A stretch of DNA of 64,000 bases, taken from contig JABAKD010000016.1 in assembly GCA_012845835.1 (NCBI GenBank), positions 8,143,919 through 8,207,918 of the forward strand, read 5' to 3'. The notes beneath the pieces were generated by a model. It was not told where the DNA came from and ran no database searches. It was given only the letters and a program-made list of their open reading frames with translations. Made by a program: the position numbers and the translations under genes. This stretch comes from Undaria pinnatifida. Its lineage: Eukaryota; Sar; Phaeophyceae; Laminariales; Alariaceae. Every line of letters begins with the position of its first letter. Positions within the stretch are counted from its first letter, which is position 1. Of the stretch, positions 45,046-57,635 are shown piece after piece.

Positions 45046-46200
45046 CGGGAAACTTGGAAAAAAAAAAACATCATACGAGGTACTGTATTTTGAAAGCAAT
45101 GTGGACCTTACGGGTAGTACCCAGGGTGGTCAGGTATACCGGTATACTGCTACTACACACGCCGCACCAATCCGTGCTCTGTGTTCTTGGTGCGTAACAA
45201 CGCCGGTACAAACTATAAATAGAGTGATATTGTACCGGTCGTGCAGGTACGGGGTACTACTGCTGCTGTGATACTGATGTACGAGCACCGGTTGTCAAAA
45301 CAAACGAAATTGGCTTCCCTGACTTTCTTCTCTCTGAAATTGCTGTTTTGTGAGTGATCAACGTCCATGTTTTATGTTGCACGTTGCCGGATGCCAAACC
45401 CAATGTAACATATTTAGAGAGGCGATAAATAACAGGAACTGGTGACAGATAGATAAGTAGATAGATCTACAGTACTGTAGATACATTGATAGTCTTGATG
45501 AAAAACCGAAAGACCTTGAGAGGACCAAAACAACAACAGCAGCGTATTGAAAGTTTTGGATGGGCGGATAATGACGCGTCCTGTGGCCATTTTGTTCTGA
45601 TAAGAGGTAGTGTTTTATATGTACTCGCAGGTAGTAGTGGTAGTAGTAGTAGTTGTTGTTGTTGTTGTTGTTGTACTTATCATATCTCTACGAAATAACA
45701 GTAGTCCGTGGTCGCAAGGCAGGGAACCATTGCGAGCACAATTGCATCATTACGGTACAAGTATACTCGAAAAACCATACCAGGTACCTGGTGTACTTCG
45801 GTAGTCCTCTTCCTTCTTTTCCTTCCTCTCTTCTCATATCACAACACCAAACACGAGCACTCCGTACACGTGACAATGCATGCTGTCTTCACACTAAAGC
45901 GTTATTTCTGCACAAAGACAATGATGTCACACCCAGCGTCCGTCCAGATCCCCCACCCTAGAGCTACAAACGATTTGGCCACAGACCGCGACATAGATAC
46001 AGCCATGACGCCAAAACTTACGTATTCTATCATACAGTAGTAGCACCACTCACCACCAAGACCGAACGCGACCCGCTCCCCGCCGAGCCGCCGCCTCTGC
46101 CAACTCCAACTCCAACGGGGCCACAGCACCGAGATGGCCACCGCCCGCACCAGCACGCCCCCCCGCTCCTCCAACCCCGAGTCCTAGTCCTAGTCCTAAA
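45046..46200. other. No gene recognised; (GTT)n at 45652-45675
   Basis: A short (GTT)n array and CT-rich stretches. No supported exon. Confidence 0.45.
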
Positions 46201-46201
46201 C

Positions 46202-46311
46202 CTAGATCCTCGATTCTTGCCGAGACAAAATGGTTGCGAACGCCGCCGGAGGCAATTTTTTCGTTGAGGACCACGTGAAACACATCTCCCACTATCAGCG
46301 GCCTCGAGCAT
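46202..46311 (-). CDS. Possible isolated host exon (hypothetical)
   Basis: A pyrimidine-rich tract and CTGCAG acceptor (46312-46314) precede a frame CSRPLIVGDVFHVVLN then EKIASGGVRNHFVSARIEDL with higher GC3 than the alternative frames. A possible donor is CTAG/GTTTAG at 46200-46201. The IASGG..N..V.A pattern is loosely WD40-like. It lies upstream of the WD40 exons on the same strand, but its end phase does not match the exon at 40702. It is therefore not joined to that gene here. Confidence 0.3.
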
Positions 46312-46314
46312 CTG

Positions 46315-47689
46315 CAGTGGGTGGTGGAGGCGTCGTCCAGAGGAGGCCGAGGGTAGCAGGTGGGGGGGGGGGGGTGAGGCGGGGAAGGGGGGGGGGGATG
46401 GGGAACGGGGAAGAGGGGGGAAACAGAAGCAGAAGCGGGGCAAAAAAGGTATAGGCATGGGGGGAGAGAGACAAAAATACCGAGAAACAGGAAGACAGAA
46501 AGAAAAAGACAGGCAAAAACAAAGGAAGAGAGAGAAATGTAAGGGAAAAGAGACGAGCAGAGAGAGGAAGGAGAGCGAGGCAACGAAAATAGCTTCAAAG
46601 ACCAACAGATAAGGTCGGTTGAAGGCTAGAAGCCGGAGGCGGTTACACGTCACGCTTGCACGTTCGCAACAACAAAAGCACGAGGTCAAACTGAAAAATT
46701 GTTACGTTGAGCGTATGATATTGTATTGACGAACCCGACACGAGTAACGGCTTACGTACGTAACGTACGTTAACACTGTTACGTATACCGGTAACCTGAT
46801 CAAGCGCCGCGGAGCACGAAAGCCACTGGTCGATTGCTTGCGCACGGGCTGCGCTCCGCGCTCGCCAAGGCTGGCTCTTATTATGCTCCGGACCGCGAAA
46901 TCGTGTGTGCTTCGTGCCCTGCTTGCGGGTTGGGTATCTCTCTGTCTCTCCGTTTCGACAATATTCTGCTTTCTCTCGCGAGATATCGGGCACGGCACTC
47001 GTGTATACCGAAATGTACTTCAACATGCAACCTACCGGGTACGGTATGTACTCGTATACATTGGGGCACTCGATTTAAGAGCCACTTGGAACAGACCAGT
47101 GCTGCCGCTCTTAACTCCTTGCCGCTCTTAACTCATTGCCGCTCTTCACTCAGGTTTTGTATCGTATTGGTCTTAGTATGGGCGTCACAATCGTGGAGAT
47201 CGTAGTGTAGGTGCCACAAGGCGCGTGACAAGCAGATTTAACCGTCCGTTTTCTCTTCTTATGGGCGCTCTTGAACCGTGTACCCCACAACTGTATAGCA
47301 CAAACACTTTTATAAAATACTTCAGGATAGTGTGTGAGATGGGCGTTCGAAGAGCTTTAGGATCAAGTGTGCACTGCCCGACGCCTGATGATGCAGAACG
47401 CCAGATCTCACTCGTCGGTCTTCATTCGATCAATACAGGTGTGTGAGTGTGCCTTTGCTTTACATCAAGAGCAGAAGAGAGATCACTTCGGAACAGCAAT
47501 AGCGATCGACGTACACCGCATGTTCCATCATGACTCGAGAGCACTAACAACCCGAGCATCAGGCCTGGGCTGGACCTCCGCTGGCCTGCCACATTTACAG
47601 GGAGTGCACAGGAACTTGCGTACGAACCCGGTGGACCCAAGTAACCCACTCCGAAAGTTAACTCACACTAAAACAATTATTGTTTCATG
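46315..47689. other. No gene recognised; short 16-bp tandem near 47100-47150
   Basis: GCCGCTCTTAACTC repeated three times at 47103-47150. Otherwise nothing recognisable. A purine-rich tract lies at 46360-46560. Confidence 0.45.
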
Positions 47690-47945
47690 CATACTGAATT
47701 TCACACATGTCTGGTTTTGTCCCCCTCGATGCGGGCTATACACTTTCCATGCGCAGAACAAGGCTGAACGTCTTAGTGTTCTTGACCCTGGCATTAGCAG
47801 GGGAGTCACCGACCTGTATCCTTCACGAGGGTATACACACCCCGTAAAACGCGCGATCGAAGTATCACACGCAGCTTGCAAATATGAGTTTTGATCAAAA
47901 CCCTTTTTGGTCGATCTCACACACACAGCTCAAGTGTATCTTTCA
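47690..47945 (-). repeat. Family R retroposon, diverged copy
   Basis: The minus strand contains GATACTTCGATCGCGCG-, GGTCGGTGACTCCCCTGCT- and CTTGAGCTGTG-type landmarks in family order. The outer end is lost. Confidence 0.6.
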
Positions 47946-48082
47946 TTTTTTCAATATTTCAAGATTCATTATCTATACCTGGTAGCACACAGAAGTCATG
48001 TTGTTAGAGGTGGTGGCGTTACGTTTGATGATGTAATCGTCGTCTTCACCGCTACCTGATACATGCTACAAGTAATGATAAA

Positions 48083-48195
48083 GTTCGAGGTATCACACGC
48101 AGCTTGCAAAGCTGAGTTTTTATCAAAAATTATTTCTTGGCCGATCTCAGAGCTAAAGTGCATTCTTTCATTTTTTAAATAATAAAGGTGCGCCA
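48083..48195 (-). repeat. Family R retroposon, 3'-end fragment
   Basis: GGTATCACACGCAGCTTGCAAA and the end CGATCTCAGAGCT...TTTCATTTTTTAAATAA match the AT-rich terminus of family R. Confidence 0.55.
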
Positions 48196-49763
48196 TTTTT
48201 TTTTTCCGACGCCCCTTGCTTGATTGAGGATCCCTGAACCTAACCCACAAATTGGCTCTGAGTGGGCTGAAAGTGTAACCCGATGACTAATCCACGGTCT
48301 AGATGTACAAAAAATGATATTGACAAGAAAGGGACGAAGTTCCGACGATTTTGGGTTAACCCCTTTACAACTGGAAACCCGTTTTTGGGGACAAAATTAC
48401 TTGGATTTAGTATAGGGAGGGGTTCGGGGGCTTTAAAGGGGTTAAGGAGCACCCGTCATTCATGAAAAAAAAAAGAAAAAAAACGCTTCGTACCCTTTAT
48501 CGTTGTAGTATTTCGTCATTTCTGCTCAGGTGATTCTGTTATTTGTTTACCTTGTACATATTAATGTCATAACGTCCCCAACAGCGTCCAGCACCCAGCA
48601 CACCCCACCATGACATCAAAGGAGAAAAAAGAGAAGGATCACCATGCACGAAGAAAACAAATACCAGTATTAATATCAGATCGTAGCATCATCGGATATC
48701 GGATGATGATGCCGATGCTGATCGTACGACAACTTGCTACCGGCAAGTCTCGAGTACAGACTATCTGTAGTAGTGGAGCTATCGAGAGGGTCAGGCCAAT
48801 GACCTGACACCAGGTATGGCATATTTTCCACGAGGAAGTGCCCTAGGCGGGACGGATTGGCTGCCCCCCCCCACCCCGGAGCCATCCCACATCTCGCCCC
48901 AACTCCACGGTCATAGCCATCAGTCACTCAATCAGGACACGACAACAGAGTTCAACAGGTTAAGTGTTACCTCTGCTGGACATGAGGGCTAGAGTTCGAA
49001 ACCTGGCGCGCCGAAAAACCAAAAGGGAAAATTCCGCGCGTTTTTCTCCTGTCGTTGAAAGCGCGAGAGCATGAAATAGCAAATCTTCATTGAAAATCGA
49101 CGAGCAGCAGTTGGAACGCTAAACCTTACGCGTGATAAAAAGTAAGGGAAACCAGGGAGGGGAGAAGGGGAAGACATCTGTGACCCCGGCTTGTCCAGAA
49201 GGCAGCTGAGGGGAGTTAATTGATGATGATAAACTAAAGCAACAAACATGAACGCAGTTCGACATCGGCTCGTCGGAAGTCCCCTGCAGATTGCCACGCC
49301 GCCACCACGACCCATCCCCCGATTTGCCGATTTGAAAGTTGTCGGGGCGACTGATGTGTGTGATTTCGAAAGGAGGTATCATACAAAGTACGAGTACCAA
49401 AGCCGCAAGAAGCCATCTGCCAGAAGCCATCAGCTTCCTTCATGCAAACATAAAAAACAAGCTGGAACAATGTAATTTTAAATAGACACCGGACACGATG
49501 ATATAAAGTCGATTTTGGCGCGAACAACTTTTTGGTTCTGACCCTCTCGTACCATCAGCGATGTACCCCCGCGTATTATACACCGGGTACCGAAGTAGTC
49601 TACCTGGCACCTGGCATGTGTTCCTCTTTTCTCTGCCATTTGTCTCGTAGTCTGTGACTAGGTACAGCACTTTGATCGAATCTCTGTCAAGGGTCAAGGA
49701 TAAGGAATCAGCACGGAGAGTGGGTGGCTTGGTGTTGGATGCGGTTGGGTAGGAAGAATATAA
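48196..49763. other. No gene recognised
   Basis: No supported coding or RNA feature was seen on either strand. Confidence 0.5.
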
Positions 49764-49764
49764 G

Positions 49765-49853
<89 letters not shown>

Positions 49854-49940
49854 CTCACATTAACTCGCATAATCAAGTCCGTGGTCACAGGACAGGCTCC
49901 AGTCACTCTGGAGCTGAGGAATACCCCAGTGAAAAACACA
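49764..49940 (-). repeat. Retroposon-like repeat with (AAC)n tail, copy 2
   Basis: A 90-bp (TTG)n array on the plus strand is followed by GGTCACAGGACAGGCTCCAGT, the block also present at 25028-25050 next to its own (TTG)n array. Orientation and spacing to the array agree. Confidence 0.6.
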
Positions 49941-52900
49941 AACAACCCGAGGTGGTACACGCATATATCACAGCTGACGCAATTCATGCCTCCACCAGAA
50001 ACATATAAAAGTGAAATCGGGAGTCAGTCTAACATGTGCCAGGTCCATGCCGTATGATACGCTGAGCGCAACCAGCAACACCAACAAGGTTAGCACCTTC
50101 CTGGAAAGGAGACGAGACCACACTGGACTTATGTATTCTAATTCGGCAAGCTGCCTACGAATCACCTTGTGGAGTTTGCGATGTTTATCTCTGTCTCGTA
50201 GTTTGTGACCACAGGGCTCGTCCTTCTCGTGCTCTATTAGGCATCAGCACGGACACTGGTGTTGTTGCTGGATGTAGACGGGTGGAAATATCAGTTTAAT
50301 GTGAAGAACACACACCTCGTACAAAAAATACTTGGTATCAAAAGTCTGCCTTCTTGGGTGACGTGACGTGACTGCATACCCTGCACTACCGAGTAGAAGC
50401 TCTCTCTCTATCGAGTGCATCATGTACAAGGAAAATCAACCTCGCCGGCAACTACATCTACTCATACAATACTGCAGTCCATCTAGACAGCAAGCAGTAC
50501 TCGTCGAGCGCTGCTAAAACGCGGCAACCAGAACTTCGCCTACCATGGGTACGGCGGTACCCTGTAGCAATGTACAGGGTACTCAAGAGTTTCTTCTGGT
50601 AGTTATCAGGAATCTCAGCCGGGTACTGGGGTACTGTGGTATCGAATATTTTCTATCCCATCTATCTGTTCTGTCCATCCAACTCAATCTATTCGCATGT
50701 ACGGGTGTCTAGCGACGTTGTTGTCCGACCATCCCGTCCCATCCATGTCTTTACGTTCACGTTCATCATCCACACGTACCCCAAGTTAGCATGGGACGAT
50801 TGGTTGGACCCCGCAGAGATGCCGGCTCTCAAGTCGAACCCGAACCCCTTCGCAGACACCAGGGTCTCCGCTTGCGCTGCCGTGCCCTCCATCATTCCGT
50901 CGACCTCGGCACGAGCCCGCGACGTTGTCGAGCGGCCTCCCTCCCTCCCTGGGCAAGGAGGGGAACAACAGCGGAGCATGCAGCAGTGATGCTTGATGCG
51001 CAGTGGTCGATATACACGACGATGATCGCAGTGGCTTCCGTGGTCTCTTGATGTCGGAGTGCCGAGAAGGTTCTCGTGGAGAGAAAAGAGATGTAGATAC
51101 AGCAGCCGTAGATAGCTCTGTATCTCAGATATAAGTAAACAGCATTGGAAGGAGCTAGGATCCGCATATTATACTACTAAATAGTATTGACTTGGCGAGG
51201 TTTGTACGAAAAAATCAATATGTATCTCGGTCGAGACCTCGGAGAACAAGCAACGGCGCTATATCACGTCAAAAGCAAGAGGCGTTCTACAAGGAAGCTT
51301 ACACGCGGCACTAGGCTCACCTAGGACAGCAAACGCACCAGTGAGCACTACACGTGGAGCAATACAAAAGAGCAAGCCCAGATGCCGCCGCGACTGCTGT
51401 ACTCTAGTGCTGCTTGTTGCCGTGGATGGATGTGTGATGAAAAAAATTGGGTCCGTGGTCTCTCCTCTGTTCACGGAGATTCGACATTCGATAGTTCTTC
51501 TCTTGAGAGAAACCAGGCGGAGATCTGAGATCTGGCGGAGATGCAAGGTATAGTCGGGGAGATCGAAGGTGATCGTAGATTGGTAATTTAATTAAGCCGC
51601 ATTTTTGAAACGGCCGTTTCGAATTTCTTCGAGAATCGAGAATAAAATTATCGAGAAACGTTTCGTTGCCTGTTTTCGACATGCGACGGCACGCCACCAT
51701 GCGACAGTTGACACGCCACAGCAGTGGCTCACCACGAAACCAACTCGTCAACTGCCGCCAACCTTCAATGCACACGAAAAATAGAATCTCAATTTTGTTC
51801 ATGGATTATGGATATTTTAGGTTGCGTGGTACGATAGCCTGCGGACGAGCGAAGGGATTTCGCACATGTTGCGTACTATTTTAACTATTGTATGAGGAAA
51901 TGGGTGAGGACGGCCCCAAAACTCATCGAGCGCCGAAATCTGTCGGTTTAACGTCATCTCTCGCGATCCGCGGGTGGGAGCAGCGACCAAGATCGAAACA
52001 ACGTCTCCTCGAAAGCAAGAGACCATCGAACAGTTTTTAAGGTACAGTGCGGGGAAGGTGTGACAAACACCGCCGTGGTTATATATATAGTCTATGGTGA
52101 TAGGCCACTTTCGCTGCGCACCGCCAATTAACGTTCAGTGCAGGGCGGCGCTATAGTCTAGACGCTCCTCCGTTAGGTGTACTCGCTCGCTAGCACCGAC
52201 AGATTGTGCATGACACAAAAACAAAATCTGCAAGCCACTTGCGCTTTGAGCCACTGCTGCGCTGCTGTTCCAGCAGCAGCCGTACGAGTACCGCTACCTA
52301 CAATATTTTGTGTTCTATACCCTGCATATAATGAATATAGTCTACAGCATTGAATCCTCTTGAAAAAGCATCGCGGACAGAGATCTGGCCCAAAATGATA
52401 CAGTGCGAGTACGTTGACGGGCAGAGAGTCGTTTACTCAGATTCAATGATCGGTGCATACAGAAGGTGCCCGCTAGCGAGAAATGACGTCGAGGCTCAGT
52501 TTCTTATGTTTTCGCTACCAATGAACACAAACTACTTTTGCCTAGTAATATGGGATTTTAGTACGGCATCCGACCCTGAACTTTCCACTTTCTTAGTTAT
52601 CGTGATAAAACGAGCCTCAACTTCTTGAGACCGAGTTTTTTATACGCTGGCGCCCTCTGCACATCATACACCTTAGCCTTTCACCTCGCGCGTTATTGAT
52701 TGGCGGAGCTAAACCTCGACGTCGCTGCCGTATGCATGTGGTACGATTGCCACATTGGATATAATATACATCCTTATTATATAATAGAGCCATGCGATAT
52801 GCCTTCATGCACATCGGGGATATTCGAATGTTATCATAGAGCCGCGCGATACTCTCACGTACAGTGATAGGGTTTTCAAGTGGTGTCAGTAAGAGTTGTG

Positions 52901-55197
52901 CCCTCCGAGGTGTTGCGTCATTCACGGGGTCAATCTTATCCTCCACTCTGTGCATGATGGCGTTCTTCTGCGAGTCCCGACGGCTTGCTTCTCTCTGTGC
53001 TGTGTACAAGTAAACTATGGCGACGTCGAGGGAATGGTACAAGCAAACATGTCTGGATAGGAATGTCGGGCTTTGTGCGATTGGTATTAGGACTCCCCGT
53101 TCAACTCCTCGTTGCCTCGGAGAGCTCGTTTCGTGTGTAAATGCAACGCTGGACCTGATCATAACAAGCCGCGCTCTCTCCGTTCTTCAGGCAACAACCA
53201 TGCTCACAACGATGCCGTTCGATATTATCATCTTGTGGCTCCACTGTTTTCTGTTTTCCGGGTTATTGCACATACATTCGGAATCCTGACCTCCTCGTTT
53301 GACGCATCATTGTACTCTCTCGGAGTCCCGGTAGTTTGCTGATTTTAACCCTTTATAACTCCATCCCCGATTTGTGGACGCACTACTTGAAAATACGGTG
53401 CAGACACGCGCTACGATAGGAGTACTGCTGTAGCACTTTTCGGCGAAATCTCTGGCTGGCGGCTATTATTGTCAGACGAGGAGCTAGCCAACCGTGCTGG
53501 AGTATCATTTGTGAGGGCTTGCGGAAAAAGATCGTCGCGTATCGAGGCCATGATGATTGTTTGCTTGTGTTTCGCTCTCGCTGTTAATAAAAAAAGTGAG
53601 TGTTCGGATGGGGTAGGGAACTCTTCAAGTGAGCAACCTCAGAAAAATTAGGCACTGCCCCTACAGTATCATGCGTCTGCAATGGTTTACATATTTAGCG
53701 CTGTAGTATATAGGATAAATACTACACGTAATGGCGCCGCCTCAACGCGACGTATAACGCGATAATCACGATCGACCGTTTTCGGACATCGCCACTACCT
53801 GCGCAGAGGTAAATTACTCTACAAAAAATAAAACATACCTGGTAGCTGGTACACACACGTTCAACGGTAAATAATGCAAACACTCGTTGTCCGATCGTTT
53901 GGCCGTGCAGATGGCCCACGCGGGCACCGCAACGGTGGCGTGCTCGACGGGTCCTTCTCGTACTTTGAGCTTGAATCGCGGACCTGGCATCGGTATTAAC
54001 ACTGTCTCCGCCGCCCCAGCTGCGGGCTACAGAGACATCGACGCGACTTCAGTGGCATCTCCAGCATGTGCTTTTAGAGCTGAAATATATATACTGCCAA
54101 CCGCTACGTCTAGATCAACGTAGGAGGGGGTCTGTTTTATGTCCCATAAGCCCCTAGCCTCTCCACAAAGAGTGCGTTGCATCCCCACGGCATAGAGTAC
54201 CGACTAGCTAAAGCGCATTAGCATCGAACGTATTATGGAACGAATCGTGCGACGGACAGGCTAAGGATTGGTGGGCGAAGGATGGCAGATTCACTGCGAG
54301 GCGTAGGCGGAGTCGCGAGGAAAATCGACGCGCACTTCTGATGGACCCCCGATAATGACGGCATACGTATGAATACAGCAGTACAACGGCACTGACGGAA
54401 CTAAATATGACAGCTTTTGGGACAGATTCCTCCTCGTTGGCGTTACCGTTTCCCACTAAAAGCAGTTCCGCAGACCGCTCTCTTACAGTTTCGTGTAAAT
54501 TTCCACACGGCTGCATATCACGAACAAAGCTTATTGAGTGGGTATTTTGCAGGAGGCACAGCACAAGAAAGTATGCGAAATATGTACGCGTAGTCTATTG
54601 CCGTACCTAGTCGACAAATCGATTCCCCTCCGATCGACGCCGTGACGGCAAGCACGATCTAATTATGCAACGCGGCACAGTTATGTGTATGTGCATAACC
54701 TCGTCTCGCCTAACCCTATCGCTATTGCGACAACGATGCAACTCTGACTCCAAGTCATTTGTCCCTGAAATATGGATGAGGTAGAAGAAATTTAGACGAG
54801 GCGACTACTGTAGCGTAAAGCGGCAGCATGTACAACTAGTTATATTTCGTTCCGAATTGGAACGTCGAGGTCGAGCTTGCCCGGGCTTCACGTGAATGAC
54901 GACTGCACCACGGCCGCTGGCCGCAGAATGAAACCGATTGAGCGGAACGTAAAACATCCTCTGTAGATTTGAAGGCCTCCCGAGTTCAACCCGAGTTTTG
55001 TCGACTGCCTATGACGTCCAACCTCGGCACGAGCCCGTTTCGTAGCCTGGTTATTTATCTCTTGTCGTACGCACTCTCGGCCGATCCCTTTTCGCATCCT
55101 GATTACTTGATGCGCTTCATTTGCCTCCTTATTCCATCCATTCGTGCGCACTCTCGACCGATTTTATCTCGCTGACGGAGCTTTTGATTCCTTTAGT
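49941..55197. other. Featureless region, no gene called
   Basis: Scattered open frames were inspected. 50785-50985 (plus) reads WDDWLDPAEMPALKSNPNPF and has some host-protein look after a GTTAG acceptor. A 27-codon stretch at 53911-53987 (plus) reads GGVLDGSFSYFELESRTWH between a GTGCAG and a GTATTA. Neither has a partner exon or recognised family. A 181-codon minus-strand frame (52617-53162) has no recognised motif. Confidence 0.4.
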
Positions 55198-57287
55198 ATG
55201 TCCTCCTTACTCCATATCTTGCCGGCAGCTGGAGCGACTATCTCTCCGTCTGGAGGCGTTTTCTACCTGCAAGACCCAAGCGCCCCCCCTTTGTCAAGGG
55301 GTGGGTCGGCGGCGTCATCGTCGACGGACAGACGGGATGAGAGTGCCTTCTCTGATTCGCCCGATCCGAGGAGCCAAAACCGTTGGCACCCGTGGCGCGA
55401 TCGGGTTAAACCTCTGCCTTTGCCGCCGTCTAAAGATACCAGGCCTCAGGGCATTCCGGGAAACAACAGGTACCGATTTTCTATTCACCGCGCCGGTTTT
55501 TCAACATTTCATCGCGCACAAATGGCATGAAACGGTCGTTTCTCGTCCAAGATGTCAGGAGCCGGTAGTTTAATCCTGTGACGGACGATGGTCTAGACGT
55601 AATGTACTATTTTTAGCATAGGAGCTCCTGAAGGTGTGACTGACTGCGCCCAAAACTGAACGTCTCTTGATATTTGACATCTTCGCTGCTCGTGGGACGC
55701 TTACGCCACCCGAGGGGCGACATCCTGACGCATTTAGCGTGTGGAATGAGTATATGCCGAGAATTGCTCCACTCGCCACGGCACACGGGATATTTCCGCC
55801 TCGGGGCAAGTAACCTCCGCCACGAAGCCTACATTTCACTCGAGAGCCTAAGTGAAGCCAATGGTGGCAGACGAAAGTAAACCATAATAAAACCAGACTC
55901 CTTTGCCGCTAGCGGGAGGTCGCTAGAACCTTGGCATTCCTTTTCTATTACCACCACAATGGCACCGCATCGCGTTTTTTTCGCACGGATCATTATTAAG
56001 TCCGCTCATCCTGAAGTTTGACAACGCCCACCCTTTTGATGGACCGTCCTCGCTCCTGCCCTGCCTTCCCTATGCCCCCTGTGCACGACGCAGTGTCCAG
56101 CCGTCCGAAACACAGTCCATGGAAAAACTTGAATCCCGGGGTAGTTTTAACTGTCGCAAGGCGTCGGTGGTTAACGTTTACCGGTCCATCATGTCGCGGC
56201 ATTGCCGGGATACGCTCATAATCAAGGAGATCCTCGAGCCCTATAGCCCCGGGGTGGACGGGGTCGGGGGTTGCTGCGGTTTGTGTAGAGCGCCGGCGCG
56301 ACTGCCGTGCTGTGCGTGCGTCCTGCCGTGCTGCTCATACCCTGACGCGCTCGAAGAAGTTCGGCGGGCGTCAACCTATCTCATTATCCGTGAAGATGCG
56401 GTAGAATTCAACAAGGCCAAGGTGAGGGAGGCGGATGGGTCGGGACTCCCCGACCCAACATACCCTACGCACGCATATGAAATTCCGAAATACTGGCCGG
56501 TATTTTGTATCTGTGTTGTTTGCGGTTGCGGAGACTACACGTGCCGCCACTGCATTAAGCTCCAGCTGATATTTCTCCAGGAGAAAACGGACCTGTCTTG
56601 ATACAAGTCACAGCGTTCTGCTAAGGTACCTGTATCACCCCTGCGAGTCCCCAACGGATGACCCCCCATCAAAACCCTCGTCCTCAAATATGTTATCTCC
56701 GGCTGTGCTGACCTTCGACCTCCGCCCCCTCCCGCTTCGCGTTCCTTGTTGCCTTCAATGCGCGATAGGTGGTCATGGGTTCGAGGCCAACCGCGGCGAG
56801 GGTATCTCCATTGCGCGCCAAAACAAACGGGCAAGGGCAATATGTTGGCGCATGTGGGTGCACGTTTCACGTCCAAGACGATGCACGAGTTCTATACTTC
56901 GATGACCCCGTTCTGGCCGACATCGTGGCGAGAACGGACCCGTGTTGCGGCACGCTGCGGCGTTGCTTGTGCGGGGGTCGGGGTCAAGCCGTGCGCGTGC
57001 AGAGCCGGACCTGTCGGGGAGGTTGCGTGCGGACGCGGGGGCTGGGCCCGCTGCCGTGCATACCGACGTGCTGCGTTTGCCTGTGCGGGCCGGCCGCGCT
57101 GAGATACGATATGCCAGCAAAGGTGGGAACCAAGCGTGCGCGAACGTGTGTGGTGCGTTTTCAGGAGATAGTATGGCGTGCTATCGTTCGTGGACGGACA
57201 TGGGCGATGGGAGAGAAGGCTGTGGCAGCGGACCAGATTGTCTGTAGGGAAGTGGCCACCATTTTTCCGAACCTAAACTCCGCATAA
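55198..57287 (+). CDS. Cysteine-rich protein, three-exon gene (stramenopile-type hypothetical)
   Basis: Model: exon 1 55198-55469, exon 2 56094-56421, exon 3 56769-57287, about 372 residues. Donors are AACAACAG/GTACCG (phase 2) and GCCAAG/GTGAGG (phase 0). Acceptors are CGACGCAG and GCGATAG after pyrimidine-rich tracts. All phases agree. Exon 1 starts MSSLLHILPAAGATISPSGG and is Ser/Pro/Asp-rich. Exon 2 has a cysteine cluster (GGCCGLC, LPCCACVLPCCSYPDAL) and ASTYLIIREDAVEFNKAK. Exon 3 has VQDDARVLYFDDPVLADI, DPCCGTLRRCLCGGRGQAV, and CIPTCCVCLCGP. No signal peptide is evident. The YFDDP...CC..CR.C..GGRG pattern resembles an uncharacterised cysteine-rich family I recall from stramenopile genomes; function is unknown. 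The start ATG and whether a further 42-nt intron (57123-57164, in frame) is removed are uncertain. Confidence 0.65.
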
Positions 57288-57554
57288 GTGCTGTGGGATC
57301 ACATTTGCCCCGCCTTCATCCGCGTGCTTAGCTGCGAACAGGGGAGTGTTTTATAGCGCATGTCTCGCTCACGGTCCACCGCCTCAAGTCGGCTCCCCCG
57401 CACGAGGGCTCACATATCAACACCGACGCGTTCTGTGCCAAAATACAATGTGGAGGAATATCGTGGGAAAAACACCCGCTCGAAGAGATCGAGAAACAGA
57501 TGCATCTTGGTGCCGCGTACATAGCTCGCGTTTAACGCCCCCCCCCCTCCCCCT
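57288..57554. other. 3' flank of the cysteine-rich gene
   Basis: No further coding signal. A canonical polyadenylation signal is not obvious. Confidence 0.4.
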
Positions 57555-57635
57555 GCTCCGTCTCGAAAGGGATGCGTGGTCAATGGTCAAATGACTAAGG
57601 CAAGCAACAAATGAGTACGCCCCCCCCCCTCCCTC
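57555..57635 (+). repeat. LINE 3' tail fragment followed by C run
   Basis: CGTCTCGAAAGGGATGCGTGGTC...ACTAAGGCAAGCAACAAATGAGTAC then a C-rich run. Same terminus as at 25208, 41221 and 43695. Confidence 0.7.

Noticed and set aside
50785..50985. Plus-strand frame WDDWLDPAEMPALKSNPNPF
   Set aside because: It looks somewhat protein-like, but overlapping frames on both strands are equally open and no second exon was found.
53911..53987. Short exon-like segment (GGVLDGSFSYFELESRTWH) with plausible splice sites
   Set aside because: High GC3 and protein-like, but it is 25 codons with no partner exon or family match, so not listed as a gene.
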